The notes below the pieces were generated by a model, which saw only the letters and a list, made by a program, of their open reading frames with translations, did not search any database and was not told the origin of the DNA. Shown here piece after piece: positions 34,820 to 57,336 of a DNA stretch of 64,000 nucleotides. Every line of letters starts with the position of its first letter. The first letter of the stretch is position 1. The position numbers were made by a program, and so were the translations under genes. Source of the DNA: Plasmodium malariae (lineage: Eukaryota > Apicomplexa > Aconoidasida > Haemosporida > Plasmodiidae); the NCBI RefSeq assembly GCF_900090045.1, contig NC_041785.1, positions 806,001 to 870,000 on the forward strand, given 5' to 3'.

Positions 34820-36316
34820 TTATTTATGTAATAATGTAATGATTTTACTGCTGAATTATGATTTGTTTCTTTTTTTTTATTTCATTGAGTGTCAATCTGT
34901 AGTTGTTATTTCTTTGGCACACTTTTACTATACCACAAAATATTTCCTTCTTCCCTCTAATAATTTTTTTTCTTTTTTAGAATTTCTTTCTCTTCAAAAA
35001 GGGTTTTTTTTTTTTTTTAGATAAGCAAGAAAAATATTGACAAAAAAATTAATTATAAATAAAAATCTGTAGCTTTAATTATAACATGTAAATAATGCAT
35101 ACATATTTATTATATATTTATTTATATACATATTCAACCGATACAAGTTAAAAAAAAATTCATTCTTAAAATGAAAGTTATAAAAACATACAAGATTTTT
35201 CCATTTAAACATTTAAGGATACAAATACAATTATATGCAAATAATATGTACACGTATTATCGCAATTATTACAAGCACTTTTGTTAATTAAAGTTCCTAC
35301 TTATTTTCAAAAAGTAAAAAAAATCTCCTATATTTTGTGTGAACAATTGCTTAAAAATAAAAAGTAAATTTACAGATATATGTAAAAATATATGTACAAA
35401 TAAATGTGCATACAAATGTGTAAACAAAAGTGTAATCGAATGTGTAAAAAAACGTGTATACAAATGTGTACATATGCGTTTAAATTAAAAAAAAAAAAAA
35501 AATTGAACAGTTATCCTTTTAACCTTTTAATTTGTTATTGTGAAATTAATGTATCAAAATTTTATCTCTGTTTTTTCCTATTTTTCCCCTTTTATTCATT
35601 TACAAATTTTTGAAAAACAAAATTTAAAATTTTATCTTTTTAATTTTCTGTAGTTAAGGTATTTTTTGACTATGTGATATGTATATAACATTAAAAAATA
35701 GTTTGTTTTTTTCCTTTCTTTCAAAATTTCTATCACACATAAAATAAAAGAAGTTATAAAAATACATTATCTTCTGTTTACCTATTTGACCAAACGTTTT
35801 TCTTTAATACGTTATTACATTACATAACGTTTTCCCCTTTGTTCTTTTTTTATTTTTTAATAATCTAATTATAAATTTCTATCTTTTACGATTAACTGTA
35901 TATATGCAATAAAAATATACCAATGTATGTTTTACCTTTTTTTAAGTTCAATAAAAAATATTTTTACAAATATATAAGCTAACAAAATAAAATATTTATG
36001 AGATAAGCACATTACACAAAGTGGTTGTTCCCTGAGAAATAATATCCACATACACTTGCTTAAAATTAAATTTATATATATATATATATATATATAAATA
36101 TATATATATATGTATGTATATTTATATATGTGCATGTAAAAATACATACCTATACACCTATCGCGTTAACTCGCTTGCAACAAGAAGCTTGCTTTTATTT
36201 TGTTTTAATTAAATTGTAAATTTCTTAATTCTCTTTATTTTTTAAAGGCTGTTGTAAAATTCACCTTATCAGATTAGTATTTATATACATAGTTTAATTT
36301 CTTTTTATATTTTTCT
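34527..36316. other. Upstream region of the hydrolase gene, no gene seen
   Basis: It should contain the promoter and 5' UTR of the hydrolase gene and the 3' UTR of the ARL gene. It has (TA)n tracts near 34788-34812 and 36074-36110, poly-T runs, and a loose aaatgtgtaaacaaa-type repeat at about 35396-35480. The short open frames are repeat translations. Confidence 0.6.
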
Positions 36317-37202
36317 TCAAAAATAATAAGAAATTTGTTGCATTAAGTCCATCCAATTCTTGTCTAATTTACAATTTTTGCAATCTACAAAAATGTGGTG
36401 AATTCTATTCCCATAATGATCAATTAAATCTTTAATTTTATACTTGATTAACTGTTGATTTTTAGTACTTTCATCTATATTGTTTACATCATTAAAAGTA
36501 TTAAACACTAAAACAATACAAGACGCTTGTAAACACTCATCATTTAGCAAAAGGCTTATTAGTAAATTATTCTCCGTTATACTTTCATCCGATATATCCA
36601 TTATATTAATAACGTACAAAATTGCATTTACTTTTACATTTCTATAAATTAATTGCCAAATATTCCTCATCTAAAAAAAAATTAAAAAATGCAAAATAAT
36701 AAAATAATAAAATCTTTATTCATTAATAAAAATATTTGAAAAAAAAAACAAAAATAATTAAAATTAACTATTGGATTTCCCGAAAGATCCCAAAAACCAA
36801 TTCTTCCATTTATTGACTTAATTTCTTCATAGTGATAAGATACTGTTGGTTCCATGTGAGAAGTGATGGTAGTCCATTCTTTTATAGTACGGAAGGGGAA
36901 ATGAAAAAAAAAGAAATAGCTGTTTAAATTATTTTTTTATAAATGTGGAAACGTATATATATATATATATATATATACAGCTACATTTTGTAGCCTAGTA
37001 ATCATAATTATTCACTCAATCGCTATATTAATTTTTTTGTGTTATTTTTATAACCAGGAATAAAATTATGGTATAATAGTGTCGTTTTTCCTGAACCATT
37101 AAGGCCTAAAATTAATATATTATACTTCTTGTCAGGTGCTTTCCTATTTTCCTCGACATTGTTATTTGTAAGAAGCGCTATTTTATTTACTGCGTTCCCC
37201 AT
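36317..37202 (-). CDS. ARF-like small GTPase with atypical guanine-specificity motif (three exons, 203 aa)
   Basis: Exons: 37202-37055, 36878-36769, 36670-36317 (612 nt, phases match). The protein begins MGN, a typical N-myristoylation site of the ARF/ARL/SAR family, which recruits effectors to membranes. The P-loop is GLNGSGKT (33-40), switch I keeps EPTVSYHYEEI (from about 59) and switch II has WDLSGNP (79-85), where ARFs have WDxGGQ. The segment VINIMDISDES matches the family's VDSxDxER region. The NKxD motif that selects guanine reads NTFN (143-146), so the Lys and the Asp are both changed. The G5 region reads FVDCKN. The overall size (203 aa) is slightly longer than an ordinary ARF (about 180). 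It may bind nucleotide weakly or act as a pseudo-GTPase. I cannot place it in a named ARL subfamily. Confidence 0.85.
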
Positions 37203-37222
37203 TTTATGTACAAAATAGAACC

Positions 37223-37293
<71 letters not shown>

Positions 37294-38723
37294 TTATTTA
37301 TTTATTTTAGCTAGTAAAAATATGTCAGAATTTATTATATTTCCAAATAATTTCTGCATTTTTATGCTATTTATAAATATCCCATTTTTCCTGTTTTAGC
37401 TGTAAATAGATCACTTAAACTAAATTTTAAACAACTAAAATTGCATTTTTCTTTTCGTGTAACATTTTTTGTAATATTTTGTTAATAATTTGGCCTTAAA
37501 AATTAATATATTTCTAATTGATGAATGAACAGTAAAAAATTAAAAAAAAGGTATTTTTTATGCATAAAAGTGTTAAATAAAAAATTATAAGTACAAAAAA
37601 ATCTTTTCATTTAGACATTATAATTTGTACGGCTAATACACATTGTACCACAATTTTTGTGTAAAGCTGAGTATGTGCACAGAGATACTTTTTTATATTT
37701 ACGGAAAATATTAAAAAAAAAATGTACTCATATGGTTGTGTAACATTTGTGTAATACTTATGTTACGCGTATGAAATATGTATGTAATGTATATATAATG
37801 AATATATAATGCATATGTAATGTGTATTTAATATATATGTATATATATATATATATATATGTATTACTGCCCTTGAACAAATGCCACTTACACAGTAAAC
37901 AATGATTCTTATCAAGAACAAACAAAAAAAAATAATAAAACACATGTTTATATGTAATACTTATATTTATTTATTTTGCAACATGTTTATTACTTCACGT
38001 ATAGGTTGTTTCTCATTTAACTCATATATTTCCGTTATTTTCTGGGTGTTGTCTACATTTATAATTTCCTCATGCCTTTAATTTGTAGTTTTTTTATGAT
38101 AAAAATAAGCATCATTTTAATATTAACAAACTATGAATGCGTCCAAATGACAATTGCATCTGTTGACGCACGTGTGCACCTACTTGAAAAATACAATTTT
38201 ACGCGTATATCTAAGCTGAGAATTTTATTTTTATTCTGCATTCCTTTATTTTAAAAATCTTCTATATAATAAAACATTCATAATTATTCATCAATTATCC
38301 ATGATTATTTTCCTCCGCTAACTTAACTTATTTTCCTTTTCTTTATATTTCCCCCATTAAAAAAGTTAAAGCACATATATATCTAAGATAAATACAAATT
38401 ATATGAATATTGTTTTATCTATGAGATATGTATATATAAATATATTTATTTATAGGTTTATTTGTCTGTATATTTATTTCTACTTGCACCATTCATTTTA
38501 CCCCTTAACATGCTTTTAATTGTGAAGCAAATTTTTGAAAAAGCATTTACCACTTTATGTAGCTTTATTTATAACATTAATATAATATTTGGTTTTTGAT
38601 TCCTTTTATTATTTACTTTATCATTTCTTAATTTCTTTATATACTCTAAAACTTATGGATTGTGTTACTATTTTCTCTTATAATGACCATGAGAACAATT
38701 TACTAGTGTGAACAAATAGTATA
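37203..38723. other. Intergenic region, no gene seen
   Basis: It lies between the ARL start and the 3' end of the sacsin-like gene. It has poly-A followed by a long (TA)n (about 37219-37288) directly upstream of the ARL start, a second (TA)n near 37826-37860, and otherwise A/T-rich sequence. Confidence 0.6.
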
Positions 38724-48983
<10,260 letters not shown>

Positions 48984-51534
48984 ATTTACAAAAAGTCCTG
49001 TTCTAATTTAACCTAAATAGGGACAAATGGAGGATATAAAAGTAAATAAATCACTTATAGAATACCAGAAAAAGAAACGCAGCTTAATCGACGAAAAAAA
49101 AAATAAATAAAAAATAAATTAATTTTACGGCGAAATGGTTTAAGTAAACATAATTAAACAACGAAATGTGCAACGGGAGCTAGGGGTGGAGGAATAAAAA
49201 AAGAAAAAAAATACTTAACCATAGAAAAAAAAAACAATAATAATTTAAAATACTGCAAAAATGATAATTAACTGAAATAGAGCATACACATTATGAAATC
49301 CGATATATTTATTACAGCTAAAATTATTTAATTATTCATAATTAACAAAAGGAACGTCTTTAATAATTTTTTCATACATTTATTCATGTGCTGTTTAGTT
49401 TTATCGAAAAATTCTATGCCATAAGAATGTATATACATAAACTATAAGACGCGAGCTAAATTCTCAAAGGAATAGCGAATTTTTCTTTGCTAAATTAATA
49501 AAGATATTATATACATAATCATTTTTCATATTTTTATTTATTATACTTAATTATATCGGTAGAATTTCAGTAAAAGTCATATTGCATAACAAAAAAAAAA
49601 AAAAAAAAAAAAAAGAATATTAATTCTGCTACATTATCTGTATGTTTAAACGGGAAAATATCATATTATGTTACATTGATTAAAGTACACATTATATAAT
49701 TTTAAGTGTCTTTAATGAGAAAAGTATAAGCGTCTGATTTATGATAAATTCGTTATTTAGCCATTTAGTTATTTTATTATTTGTAGTTTCGCATTTCCAG
49801 CCTTTTAATATTACTCCTTATCATTGTTGTAAAATACATCGTGTATATTTTTGCTATATATTTTTTCACTGAAATGTATTTCAACTTTATTTCCATCATA
49901 CGTATATATATGTATACATAAATATATGCCAAAAAAAAAAAAAAAAAAACACCATTAATTAAATGTAGGCAAAAATAATAAATTAATTTTTGCTGTGCAT
50001 TATTTTTGCTATTTTGTTCTAACAGCACATGTATAAATAAAGTTCTAAGTTGTATGTACATATTAACATTATTATTATTATAATTATAATAATTATTTTT
50101 ACTTTTATTTTATTTTATTTTATTACTTTTTATTTTTTTTTTTGTAAATTAAATAAGGCAATTCTATTAATAAATAAATTTGCAAAATTAAAAATTAAAC
50201 CTTTAAAAGAAATACTAAAAATTTAAATTAACATATCAATTATTTAAATATTTACGATTGGAAATGTCTATGAATTATAAAACTTATTACAACAGGTAAT
50301 AAGGAAAATATATATTCTTATAATAAATAACAAATATTTATCTGTACACAGAATATTACATTTTATACACAAAAAACCCCCAATAAAATGGCAAATATCA
50401 AAAGTGTTTCTCAAACGAAATACTGTTAAAATGCTCCATAAAGCCAAAAAGAAAATTAAATTCTGTATAACGATAGTTATAACAAATTTAAAATTAAACA
50501 ATAAAATAAAGAAGATACTTAATGCCGAAAAAAAGACGGGTTACACATTTACCATAACACCCTTTTTCTTTCGTAATTTACTGTTTCACATATATAATAA
50601 CGACCAAAAAACACCAAAAAAAAAAAAAAAAATGTTAATAATATTTTGGAAATATTATTCTATAATTAAAAATATTATATTTTTTTTTGTAAAAAAAAAA
50701 AAAAATTAAGTTAATCTTACATAAACATATTCATGTTTTGAAACATTTAAAAAAAAATTTCTTTGATGTAAATTAATATTATAACTAAAAAAAAAATAAT
50801 AGTACATAATTATAAATATTAACTATTGAAACATTAAAGTAAATTATTAAATAAATGTACTGAAATTATGCTTGTGAAGATTTAAATAAAAGAAAAAAAA
50901 AAAAAAAAACATAACAAAACAAAAGAGAATAAACAAATAAACTCTTTACAACTAAACAATTCATATATGTTACAAAAAAAAAAAAATAAAATAAATGTAA
51001 AAATAAGGGGAAGAATCAAATGGAGGGGGAATACATCCCCTTTTTTGGACAAATAACCGTATTAACAATATATCATGTGCTAGTTCATACGCTTGGGCTT
51101 ACGCTTACGCACGTGCACACATATAAATATATATACATAATACATACATACAATACATATTATATGGGCATAAATGCACACATATGAATGTTGACAAATA
51201 CAAAATAAATGAGTGAAAATAAATACAAACATACGGGTGTAGTAAGTGCAAACATGCGTATCATTATATATGTTAATACACTCGTAAGGAAGGTAAATGA
51301 AAAAAAGGGACACAGAAAAAAATAATTACACATAAATATATAACTTCTCCATTCATGTTCCTCTATTTTCCAATAAATATTTATAATGATGAAAAAAATA
51401 TTTACATAAAAATATTTTAACAAAAAAGCTTACATATTATGTTATTTTATTATATATTATTTTATTTTACTCTGTTTTAATTTAATTTAATTTATTTTAT
51501 TTTATTTATTTATTTTATTTTTTTTTTTTGTCTT
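48984..51534. other. Intergenic region, no supported gene
   Basis: This 2.5 kb spacer lies between the sacsin-like start and the 3' end of the KH gene. It holds poly-A (about 49590-49614, 49931-49949) and a stretch at about 50340-50570 whose composition is slightly less A/T-rich than its surroundings and which is open on both strands (see findings). A (TTTTA)n-type tract lies at about 51440-51530, next to the KH stop codon. Confidence 0.6.
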
Positions 51535-54500
51535 TTATTGTAAATTTAAGACTGAACGACATGGATACTTTAACAGCTCGTAGTCATATGACTGTACAGA
51601 AAAACAAGACTGCATAAAAATAACTAGCTTTTCCAATGCACAATCCACACTAACTTCGTTTCCTCTTATTTCCATTAATCTTTCAGTAAACCCTTCATGC
51701 ACTTGTACATACAGATTTCCTAATCGTACGTCTGCACCACATTCCTCTTTAATAATAGCCATTCTTTTGCATCCATCTGCTAATAACTTTTGCACACACT
51801 CAAAGGGAGCAACTAAATATATACAACATTTAGATGAGGACATTTTTGATTTTACGTAATGATATAATAATTGACATGCTCTTAAAATTCCAAATATATT
51901 TCCTTTTAATAAAAAAACATGACTATCAGCAAATCCAGGAAACCACACATCCTTCGCACTTTTATAAACAGAAATATGCAAAGATGATTTTATCGTTTTT
52001 ACATGAATTCCTTTGGGACCCATAAATGAACCACTAATATCTCTTTGAGCTGCTATTTTTAATTTCCCAATTGAATTATTTGTATAAGCTAAATGAAACT
52101 TTTGAATAGATATTTTTGTGTCGTAATTATATTTTTCTTTATCATTTAATATGTTCTGTATATATTTGTTTGAATAATCGGCACTATCACAATCAGAATT
52201 ATTTGTATTATCCTTAAGTGTTGAATAGCTGCTAATGTCATCTATTTTGTTATTTAAGCTCTTTAAAATCATGCTTTGTTTTTTTTTTAAATGCATGTTC
52301 TTTACATCAGTTAACTCTTTTTCTAGTTGTCTATTCTTAATCTTTAAACTATTTATAATATTTTGTAGTTCAACTATTTTATCATTTCTCATCATAGCTC
52401 TTGACTGTTTATCTAAGTCTTCATTATCACCTAAAATGAATTCCATATTGCTTTCAATTCTATTCATGTTGGTATCATACTTATCAGTGTCTATGAGGTT
52501 ATTACATAAACTTCCACTAATATTACCTATATCATTGTTACTGTTATTGTTCTGGCTATTATTACTATGCCTGTTACATTTAATTTCATTCCCTTGTAAA
52601 TTACTTAACTCGTTATATATATCGTCTTCTATATTATTAAACATGCATTCGCTATTTCCCATAATATATAGATCGTTATCACTGTTTGGTTGTAAATTAT
52701 TTATTTCATTATAAATACATTTATTTGTAGCACTATTAATCATAGTATCTGTAAAATTATGCACATTTTCCATATTTTTATATACAATATTTTGTTCATC
52801 ATCCACACTATAAAATATATTTTCCTCATTAGTTTTAAGGTTGTTATTATGAGTATTGTACATATTGCCCCTGATACCTAAATGAGGGAGGTACATATTT
52901 TTACCATTATTTATATCATTATATTTATCTAATTTGTTGTTAGTATTAAACATTATATCATCATTTTTTTCATCACTTAAATTATTAGGGATACTACAAA
53001 AGGTATCAGAATTCATACCATGGTCATTTTTAATACTTTGCTTATTACAACAAAAAATTGGGTTCATAATTTCTTTGTCCTTTTCATTTATTGATAAATT
53101 TATGTTTCCATCGTTTTCTAAAGGGTTGTTTGTAATGGGTAGGTAATATCCACCATGCATTTCGATACCTACGTCATATATATTATTGTTATGAATGTTA
53201 TGGTTATTATCATTGCTATCCTTATTATCATTGCTATCCTTATTATCATTGCTATCCTTATTATTATTATTATTATTATCTTTGCTATCATTATTGTTAT
53301 TACTGCCATTATTATTATTGGTGACATTTAAAAAATCGGGGGGATGAAGAATTTTCCTGTCCATATGCATTCCATCGTCCATATTGCTTGAGTATATATT
53401 AAAATTATTTTCTCTGATTATGTTACTGCTATATTTACCAGCATTTTTATTAAACTTATTAATAGCTTGTAAAGAATTCGGTAGGCTACCATTTCCCTTT
53501 TCATCTGTATTATATCTGTTATGCATAAAGGAATTACTATTTGAACACTCATTAAACTTACTATTAAGTAAATTACTTGACGAAAATTTTAAGAAGCCAT
53601 TGTTCCTAGATTTATAATTTCTTATCATTTCACTTTTAAAAGAATAGTTGTCAAATTTAAAGTGATCATAATTAGCTGGTTCATAATTGGCTATATCATA
53701 TTTGGCTATATCATAATTGGCTATATCATAATTGGATACATTACAATTTGCAGGTTCATCATTAACAAGATCTGAATTACCTTCAGGAACCCTTAAACTA
53801 TTTTTGTTCGTTGAGTTGTTGCTCCTGCTATTATTTCCATCGTTACTGTTATCATCAGCAACCATGTCATTCTCATTATCATTACCACTATTACTATCGT
53901 TAATAATGTTATTAGAAGTTCTATTACTACTGGTGTTGTTAGTACTATCATTACTGAAATTACTAATGATCTTCAATTGGACATTATCGCTACTATTAAT
54001 ACTGCTTCTTTTATCCATCTTATTGTACATTTTACCATTATTATCATCACCAATGTTTTCATTATCTATATTTTCCTTATCCACATCATCAATATTATTA
54101 CTGTTACAGCTACCATTATTATTCTCATCAACATTTTTCAAGTCCACCTTTTTGGTACTGTCATTAATGACTGACGAAATATCACTCGTTATCAAATTAT
54201 TCATATTTGTTTTGCATAAGATAAGTTCGCTCGTTTTAGCTACATTTGCACTAATATTAGTTGTGGTTGATTCCTTGTTACCCTTTTTAGTGGTTTTACT
54301 AATACCTTCGTTTGAGTTATCCTTAATGTTGCTTTTACAGCTAGAGTTATTGTTAATATTAGTCTTGTCGTTGATATGTATATTATTTTTCACATTTTTT
54401 ATATCAGTATTCTTCTTTTTCACTTTCTTCACGTTATTACTGTTCTTTTCCTTCTTATCCAAATGTTCCAAGTTCACCGCACAAATTAAAGTATTATCAT

Positions 54501-57336
54501 CCATACACTTTTTTGCACATTCATTTTTATTTTTTTTAATAAATGAAAAATTTTTCTCATTCATATTCGCGCTATTCATACTGTAATTTACAATGCTACC
54601 ACTGTTTACACCACTTATATTATTCTCCACTGTTTTATCTGCAATGGAAACATTTAAATTATTGTCATCCGTCAAAGTAATATCGTTACTATCATTTTTA
54701 TGAATATTCTCATCATTGTTTAAATTGCTGCATGTTGTATCAATATTATTTCTACTATTCAAATTCTCCAAGCTTGTACCCTTGAAATGTTTGCTAAAAT
54801 TAAAGGCATTAAAAGTAACACCTATACCATGACTATTTTCATTCTGTATAACATGGTTCATATTTCTATTCAAAATTCCGCTGCAAGTATCACTATCATC
54901 CATAGATACTATAAAAATGTTATCTTTTTCTCCATAATTTCCTTGCTCATCACCACTATAAATATTATTATTACCTTCTCCATGCATTTCAAAATCCATG
55001 GTCTTACTCAATTTCATTTTATCATAAAAACTCGAACAGCCTATCCGATTATTTTCCTTGCTTACAAAATTGTCGATCTCCTGATTATACCTCCAATCAG
55101 TTCCGGTGTCATCGAAATTTAAAAAAGACAAATTTTCTTGAATGTTCAAATTCATAGAAATATCTAAACCTTTTTCATGCAATTTTATATTATCATCATG
55201 ATGTTCATTTTTCCCCAAAATATCAGAATTACCCATATTCTTCAAGTTCGATTTAATATTTTTTCTCTTTTTAAAAATATCTTCCTCATAATTCCTATGC
55301 ATTACGTTCATATTTTCACTATCGTAATAATTATAATCTTGATATATTTCTTCATTTTCGTCCTCTTTGTTTTTACATGTATTTGTTAGAGTATTCCTGT
55401 ATATAGTACTATCCGTCTTAATGTAATGTTCCTTCAAGTCTTTTGTGTTAACATGAACAGAACTATTGACTTTGTTGAAATTTTTGTTCATTAATGTAAT
55501 ATAATAATTCATATTACCATTAAATATCTTGTGCTGATTTTTAAAAAGGAAATGTTCATGAGATATATTTTTACACTCCTCACTGTTATCAATGCCTACT
55601 GGACATTCATTCTTTCTACCATTAGTAACCCCAAACGAAGCACAGGATTTATCGTTATAATTATCTACATTCACATTATTTAAATATTTCTCACTCATTT
55701 TATTATAGTATTGATAATTCTTTTCATTACTTAAATTACTGTGTGATATCGTATTTTCCTCATACATACTGTCATATATATTACTGTCATTATTAATAAT
55801 ACTTTCATTACTTCTAACATTAGACACATGCGTACCTACATTATTTGTATCAAAACCATCCTTGCAAATGTTAGAATTGCTGTAATTGTTGCAACGTCTA
55901 TCCTCCTTATACTCTAACACCCTGTAGTAATTTTCCTTATCATTTGACATGCTGTTATAGCTACTACTCACAGGAGCATAGTATTTGTTCTTATCATTAC
56001 TCCTAGAATTTCTTGATATATTAAAATATTCTTCGCTATTTACATTATCGTCTATCATATTTGATTCAATCATGAGGATACCATCTTTAATACAATTTCT
56101 GCTTGTACTTACACTTGGCACATTTTCATCATTTTGTGAAATGTCGTTGTTGTTCTCCTCATCATTTTTACCCCTAAAAGTGTGCATACTACTGTTAACA
56201 TTATCCTGCCAAAAATTACAAGACTCCATACAATTTATATTTTTCATATTATTATCTACATTTGCAAATTCATTTATTTGAAAATTTTTTTTTATATTTG
56301 AGTACATTTTTTCGCAACTTCCATTAACTTCTGTATGTAAAAAGTTATTCAAGTTTTTTGTTTTTCTTTTGTTTAAATTGTAATTCTTAAAAGTACTATT
56401 ATTCGTGTTATTAAACCCTCCGCTACTGTTAATACTCTTCAAATTTGCGTTTCTTAGTTTAGGTATACCCCTTTTGGAAATATTGTTCATATTAACTGGT
56501 TTATTTAAGCCATTAGACGTATCAATTCTTTTCTTGTTCATATTTTTACTCGTGTTATAACTTAAATCACCACTCTTACTACTATTACTAGCAATATTGT
56601 TACTATTACTGATATTATTTTTACAACTACTACTACTTCCATTACACTTATAATTATTCAGATGATTCTCTTCATCAAGCTCATCGTCTATAACACTACA
56701 GCCACCGTTACACTTGTCCTTTATAATTCTATGAACGTTCAACGGGACAAAAGCATTATCTAACATATTACTTTTACTATTTAAGTTATGATTAATTCTG
56801 TTACAGTTCGAATAATTTATGCCATCGTTTGAATTAAAAAATAAATCTTGTTCACTAACGCTGGTTGCAGTGTTCAATTTTTCGAAACTGCTAGATCCTT
56901 TACTACTGTAATAATTACTTTTATTCTTCTTCAAATCATTAAAAAGGCAATTATTATTATCATTATCATTAGTATTACTAGTACTATTACTACCACCGTT
57001 ATTATTATTGTTGTTATAACTCTTATTTATGTTATTCTCACTACATGGACTTCCAAAATTGTAAATACCTTCTACATTATTAACTTCACTTGTTATCTTG
57101 TTTTGCTCTTTATTTTCATCTTTTACATTCACCTCCTCACTATTCGTTGTTCTGTATTTAATATTTAAAACATTTTCATAGTGTGAATTCGATATGCTTG
57201 TCTTTTCACTCACATCTTGTTGATTACTCGGTTTCGAATTTGTATCAATCTCTTTATTACTTATAAGAAAATTATTTATTTCTTCTTCCTGTAGATTAAT
57301 AACACTTGATGGTGCATTTTTGTAAGTATCATCCAT
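51535..57336 (-). CDS. KH-domain RNA-binding protein with very long Asn-rich N-terminal region (1933 aa)
   Basis: A single exon from ATG 57336. About the first 1650 residues are Asn/Ser/Asp-rich low complexity with no recognisable domain. They include DSNDNK repeats and YDIAN/YEPAN pentapeptide repeats. A short coiled coil follows (VELQNIINSLKIKNRQLEKEL, about 1660-1690). The C-terminal about 190 residues are compact and conserved-looking: KH domain 1 has IAAQRDISGSFMGPKGIHVK with the GxxG-type loop GPKG near 1773-1776, and a second KH-like domain has LVAPFECVQKLLADGCKRMAIIKEECGADVRLG. KH pairs bind short single-stranded RNA, so a role in mRNA stability, localisation or translation is likely; the target is unknown. 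The second domain lacks a clean GxxG (DGCK), so it may be structural. Confidence 0.84.
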   Translation of the reverse strand: MDDTYKNAPSSVINLQEEEINNFLISNKEIDTNSKPSNQQDVSEKTSISNSHYENVLNIKYRTTNSEEVNVKDENKEQNKITSEVNNVEGIYNFGSPCSENNINKSYNNNNNNGGSNSTSNTNDNDNNNCLFNDLKKNKSNYYSSKGSSSFEKLNTATSVSEQDLFFNSNDGINYSNCNRINHNLNSKSNMLDNAFVPLNVHRIIKDKCNGGCSVIDDELDEENHLNNYKCNGSSSSCKNNISNSNNIASNSSKSGDLSYNTSKNMNKKRIDTSNGLNKPVNMNNISKRGIPKLRNANLKSINSSGGFNNTNNSTFKNYNLNKRKTKNLNNFLHTEVNGSCEKMYSNIKKNFQINEFANVDNNMKNINCMESCNFWQDNVNSSMHTFRGKNDEENNNDISQNDENVPSVSTSRNCIKDGILMIESNMIDDNVNSEEYFNISRNSRSNDKNKYYAPVSSSYNSMSNDKENYYRVLEYKEDRRCNNYSNSNICKDGFDTNNVGTHVSNVRSNESIINNDSNIYDSMYEENTISHSNLSNEKNYQYYNKMSEKYLNNVNVDNYNDKSCASFGVTNGRKNECPVGIDNSEECKNISHEHFLFKNQHKIFNGNMNYYITLMNKNFNKVNSSVHVNTKDLKEHYIKTDSTIYRNTLTNTCKNKEDENEEIYQDYNYYDSENMNVMHRNYEEDIFKKRKNIKSNLKNMGNSDILGKNEHHDDNIKLHEKGLDISMNLNIQENLSFLNFDDTGTDWRYNQEIDNFVSKENNRIGCSSFYDKMKLSKTMDFEMHGEGNNNIYSGDEQGNYGEKDNIFIVSMDDSDTCSGILNRNMNHVIQNENSHGIGVTFNAFNFSKHFKGTSLENLNSRNNIDTTCSNLNNDENIHKNDSNDITLTDDNNLNVSIADKTVENNISGVNSGSIVNYSMNSANMNEKNFSFIKKNKNECAKKCMDDNTLICAVNLEHLDKKEKNSNNVKKVKKKNTDIKNVKNNIHINDKTNINNNSSCKSNIKDNSNEGISKTTKKGNKESTTTNISANVAKTSELILCKTNMNNLITSDISSVINDSTKKVDLKNVDENNNGSCNSNNIDDVDKENIDNENIGDDNNGKMYNKMDKRSSINSSDNVQLKIISNFSNDSTNNTSSNRTSNNIINDSNSGNDNENDMVADDNSNDGNNSRSNNSTNKNSLRVPEGNSDLVNDEPANCNVSNYDIANYDIAKYDIANYEPANYDHFKFDNYSFKSEMIRNYKSRNNGFLKFSSSNLLNSKFNECSNSNSFMHNRYNTDEKGNGSLPNSLQAINKFNKNAGKYSSNIIRENNFNIYSSNMDDGMHMDRKILHPPDFLNVTNNNNGSNNNNDSKDNNNNNNKDSNDNKDSNDNKDSNDNNHNIHNNNIYDVGIEMHGGYYLPITNNPLENDGNINLSINEKDKEIMNPIFCCNKQSIKNDHGMNSDTFCSIPNNLSDEKNDDIMFNTNNKLDKYNDINNGKNMYLPHLGIRGNMYNTHNNNLKTNEENIFYSVDDEQNIVYKNMENVHNFTDTMINSATNKCIYNEINNLQPNSDNDLYIMGNSECMFNNIEDDIYNELSNLQGNEIKCNRHSNNSQNNNSNNDIGNISGSLCNNLIDTDKYDTNMNRIESNMEFILGDNEDLDKQSRAMMRNDKIVELQNIINSLKIKNRQLEKELTDVKNMHLKKKQSMILKSLNNKIDDISSYSTLKDNTNNSDCDSADYSNKYIQNILNDKEKYNYDTKISIQKFHLAYTNNSIGKLKIAAQRDISGSFMGPKGIHVKTIKSSLHISVYKSAKDVWFPGFADSHVFLLKGNIFGILRACQLLYHYVKSKMSSSKCCIYLVAPFECVQKLLADGCKRMAIIKEECGADVRLGNLYVQVHEGFTERLMEIRGNEVSVDCALEKLVIFMQSCFSVQSYDYELLKYPCRSVLNLQ
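53180..53275 (-). repeat. 18-bp coding repeat (DSNDNK)
   Basis: Three exact copies of ttatcattgctatcc-type units (plus strand) encode DSNDNK, followed by an Asn tract. They lie in the disordered part of the KH protein. Confidence 0.85.
53665..53745 (-). repeat. 15-bp coding repeat (YDIAN/YEPAN)
   Basis: Five to six 15-bp units (tatcataattggc on the plus strand) encode YDIAN, YDIAK and YEPAN pentapeptides in the KH protein. Confidence 0.85.

Noticed and set aside
53732..54586. 284-codon Leu-rich plus-strand frame
   Set aside because: It is the antisense of the Asn/Ser-rich KH protein, whose frame is longer, continuous and ends in recognisable domains.
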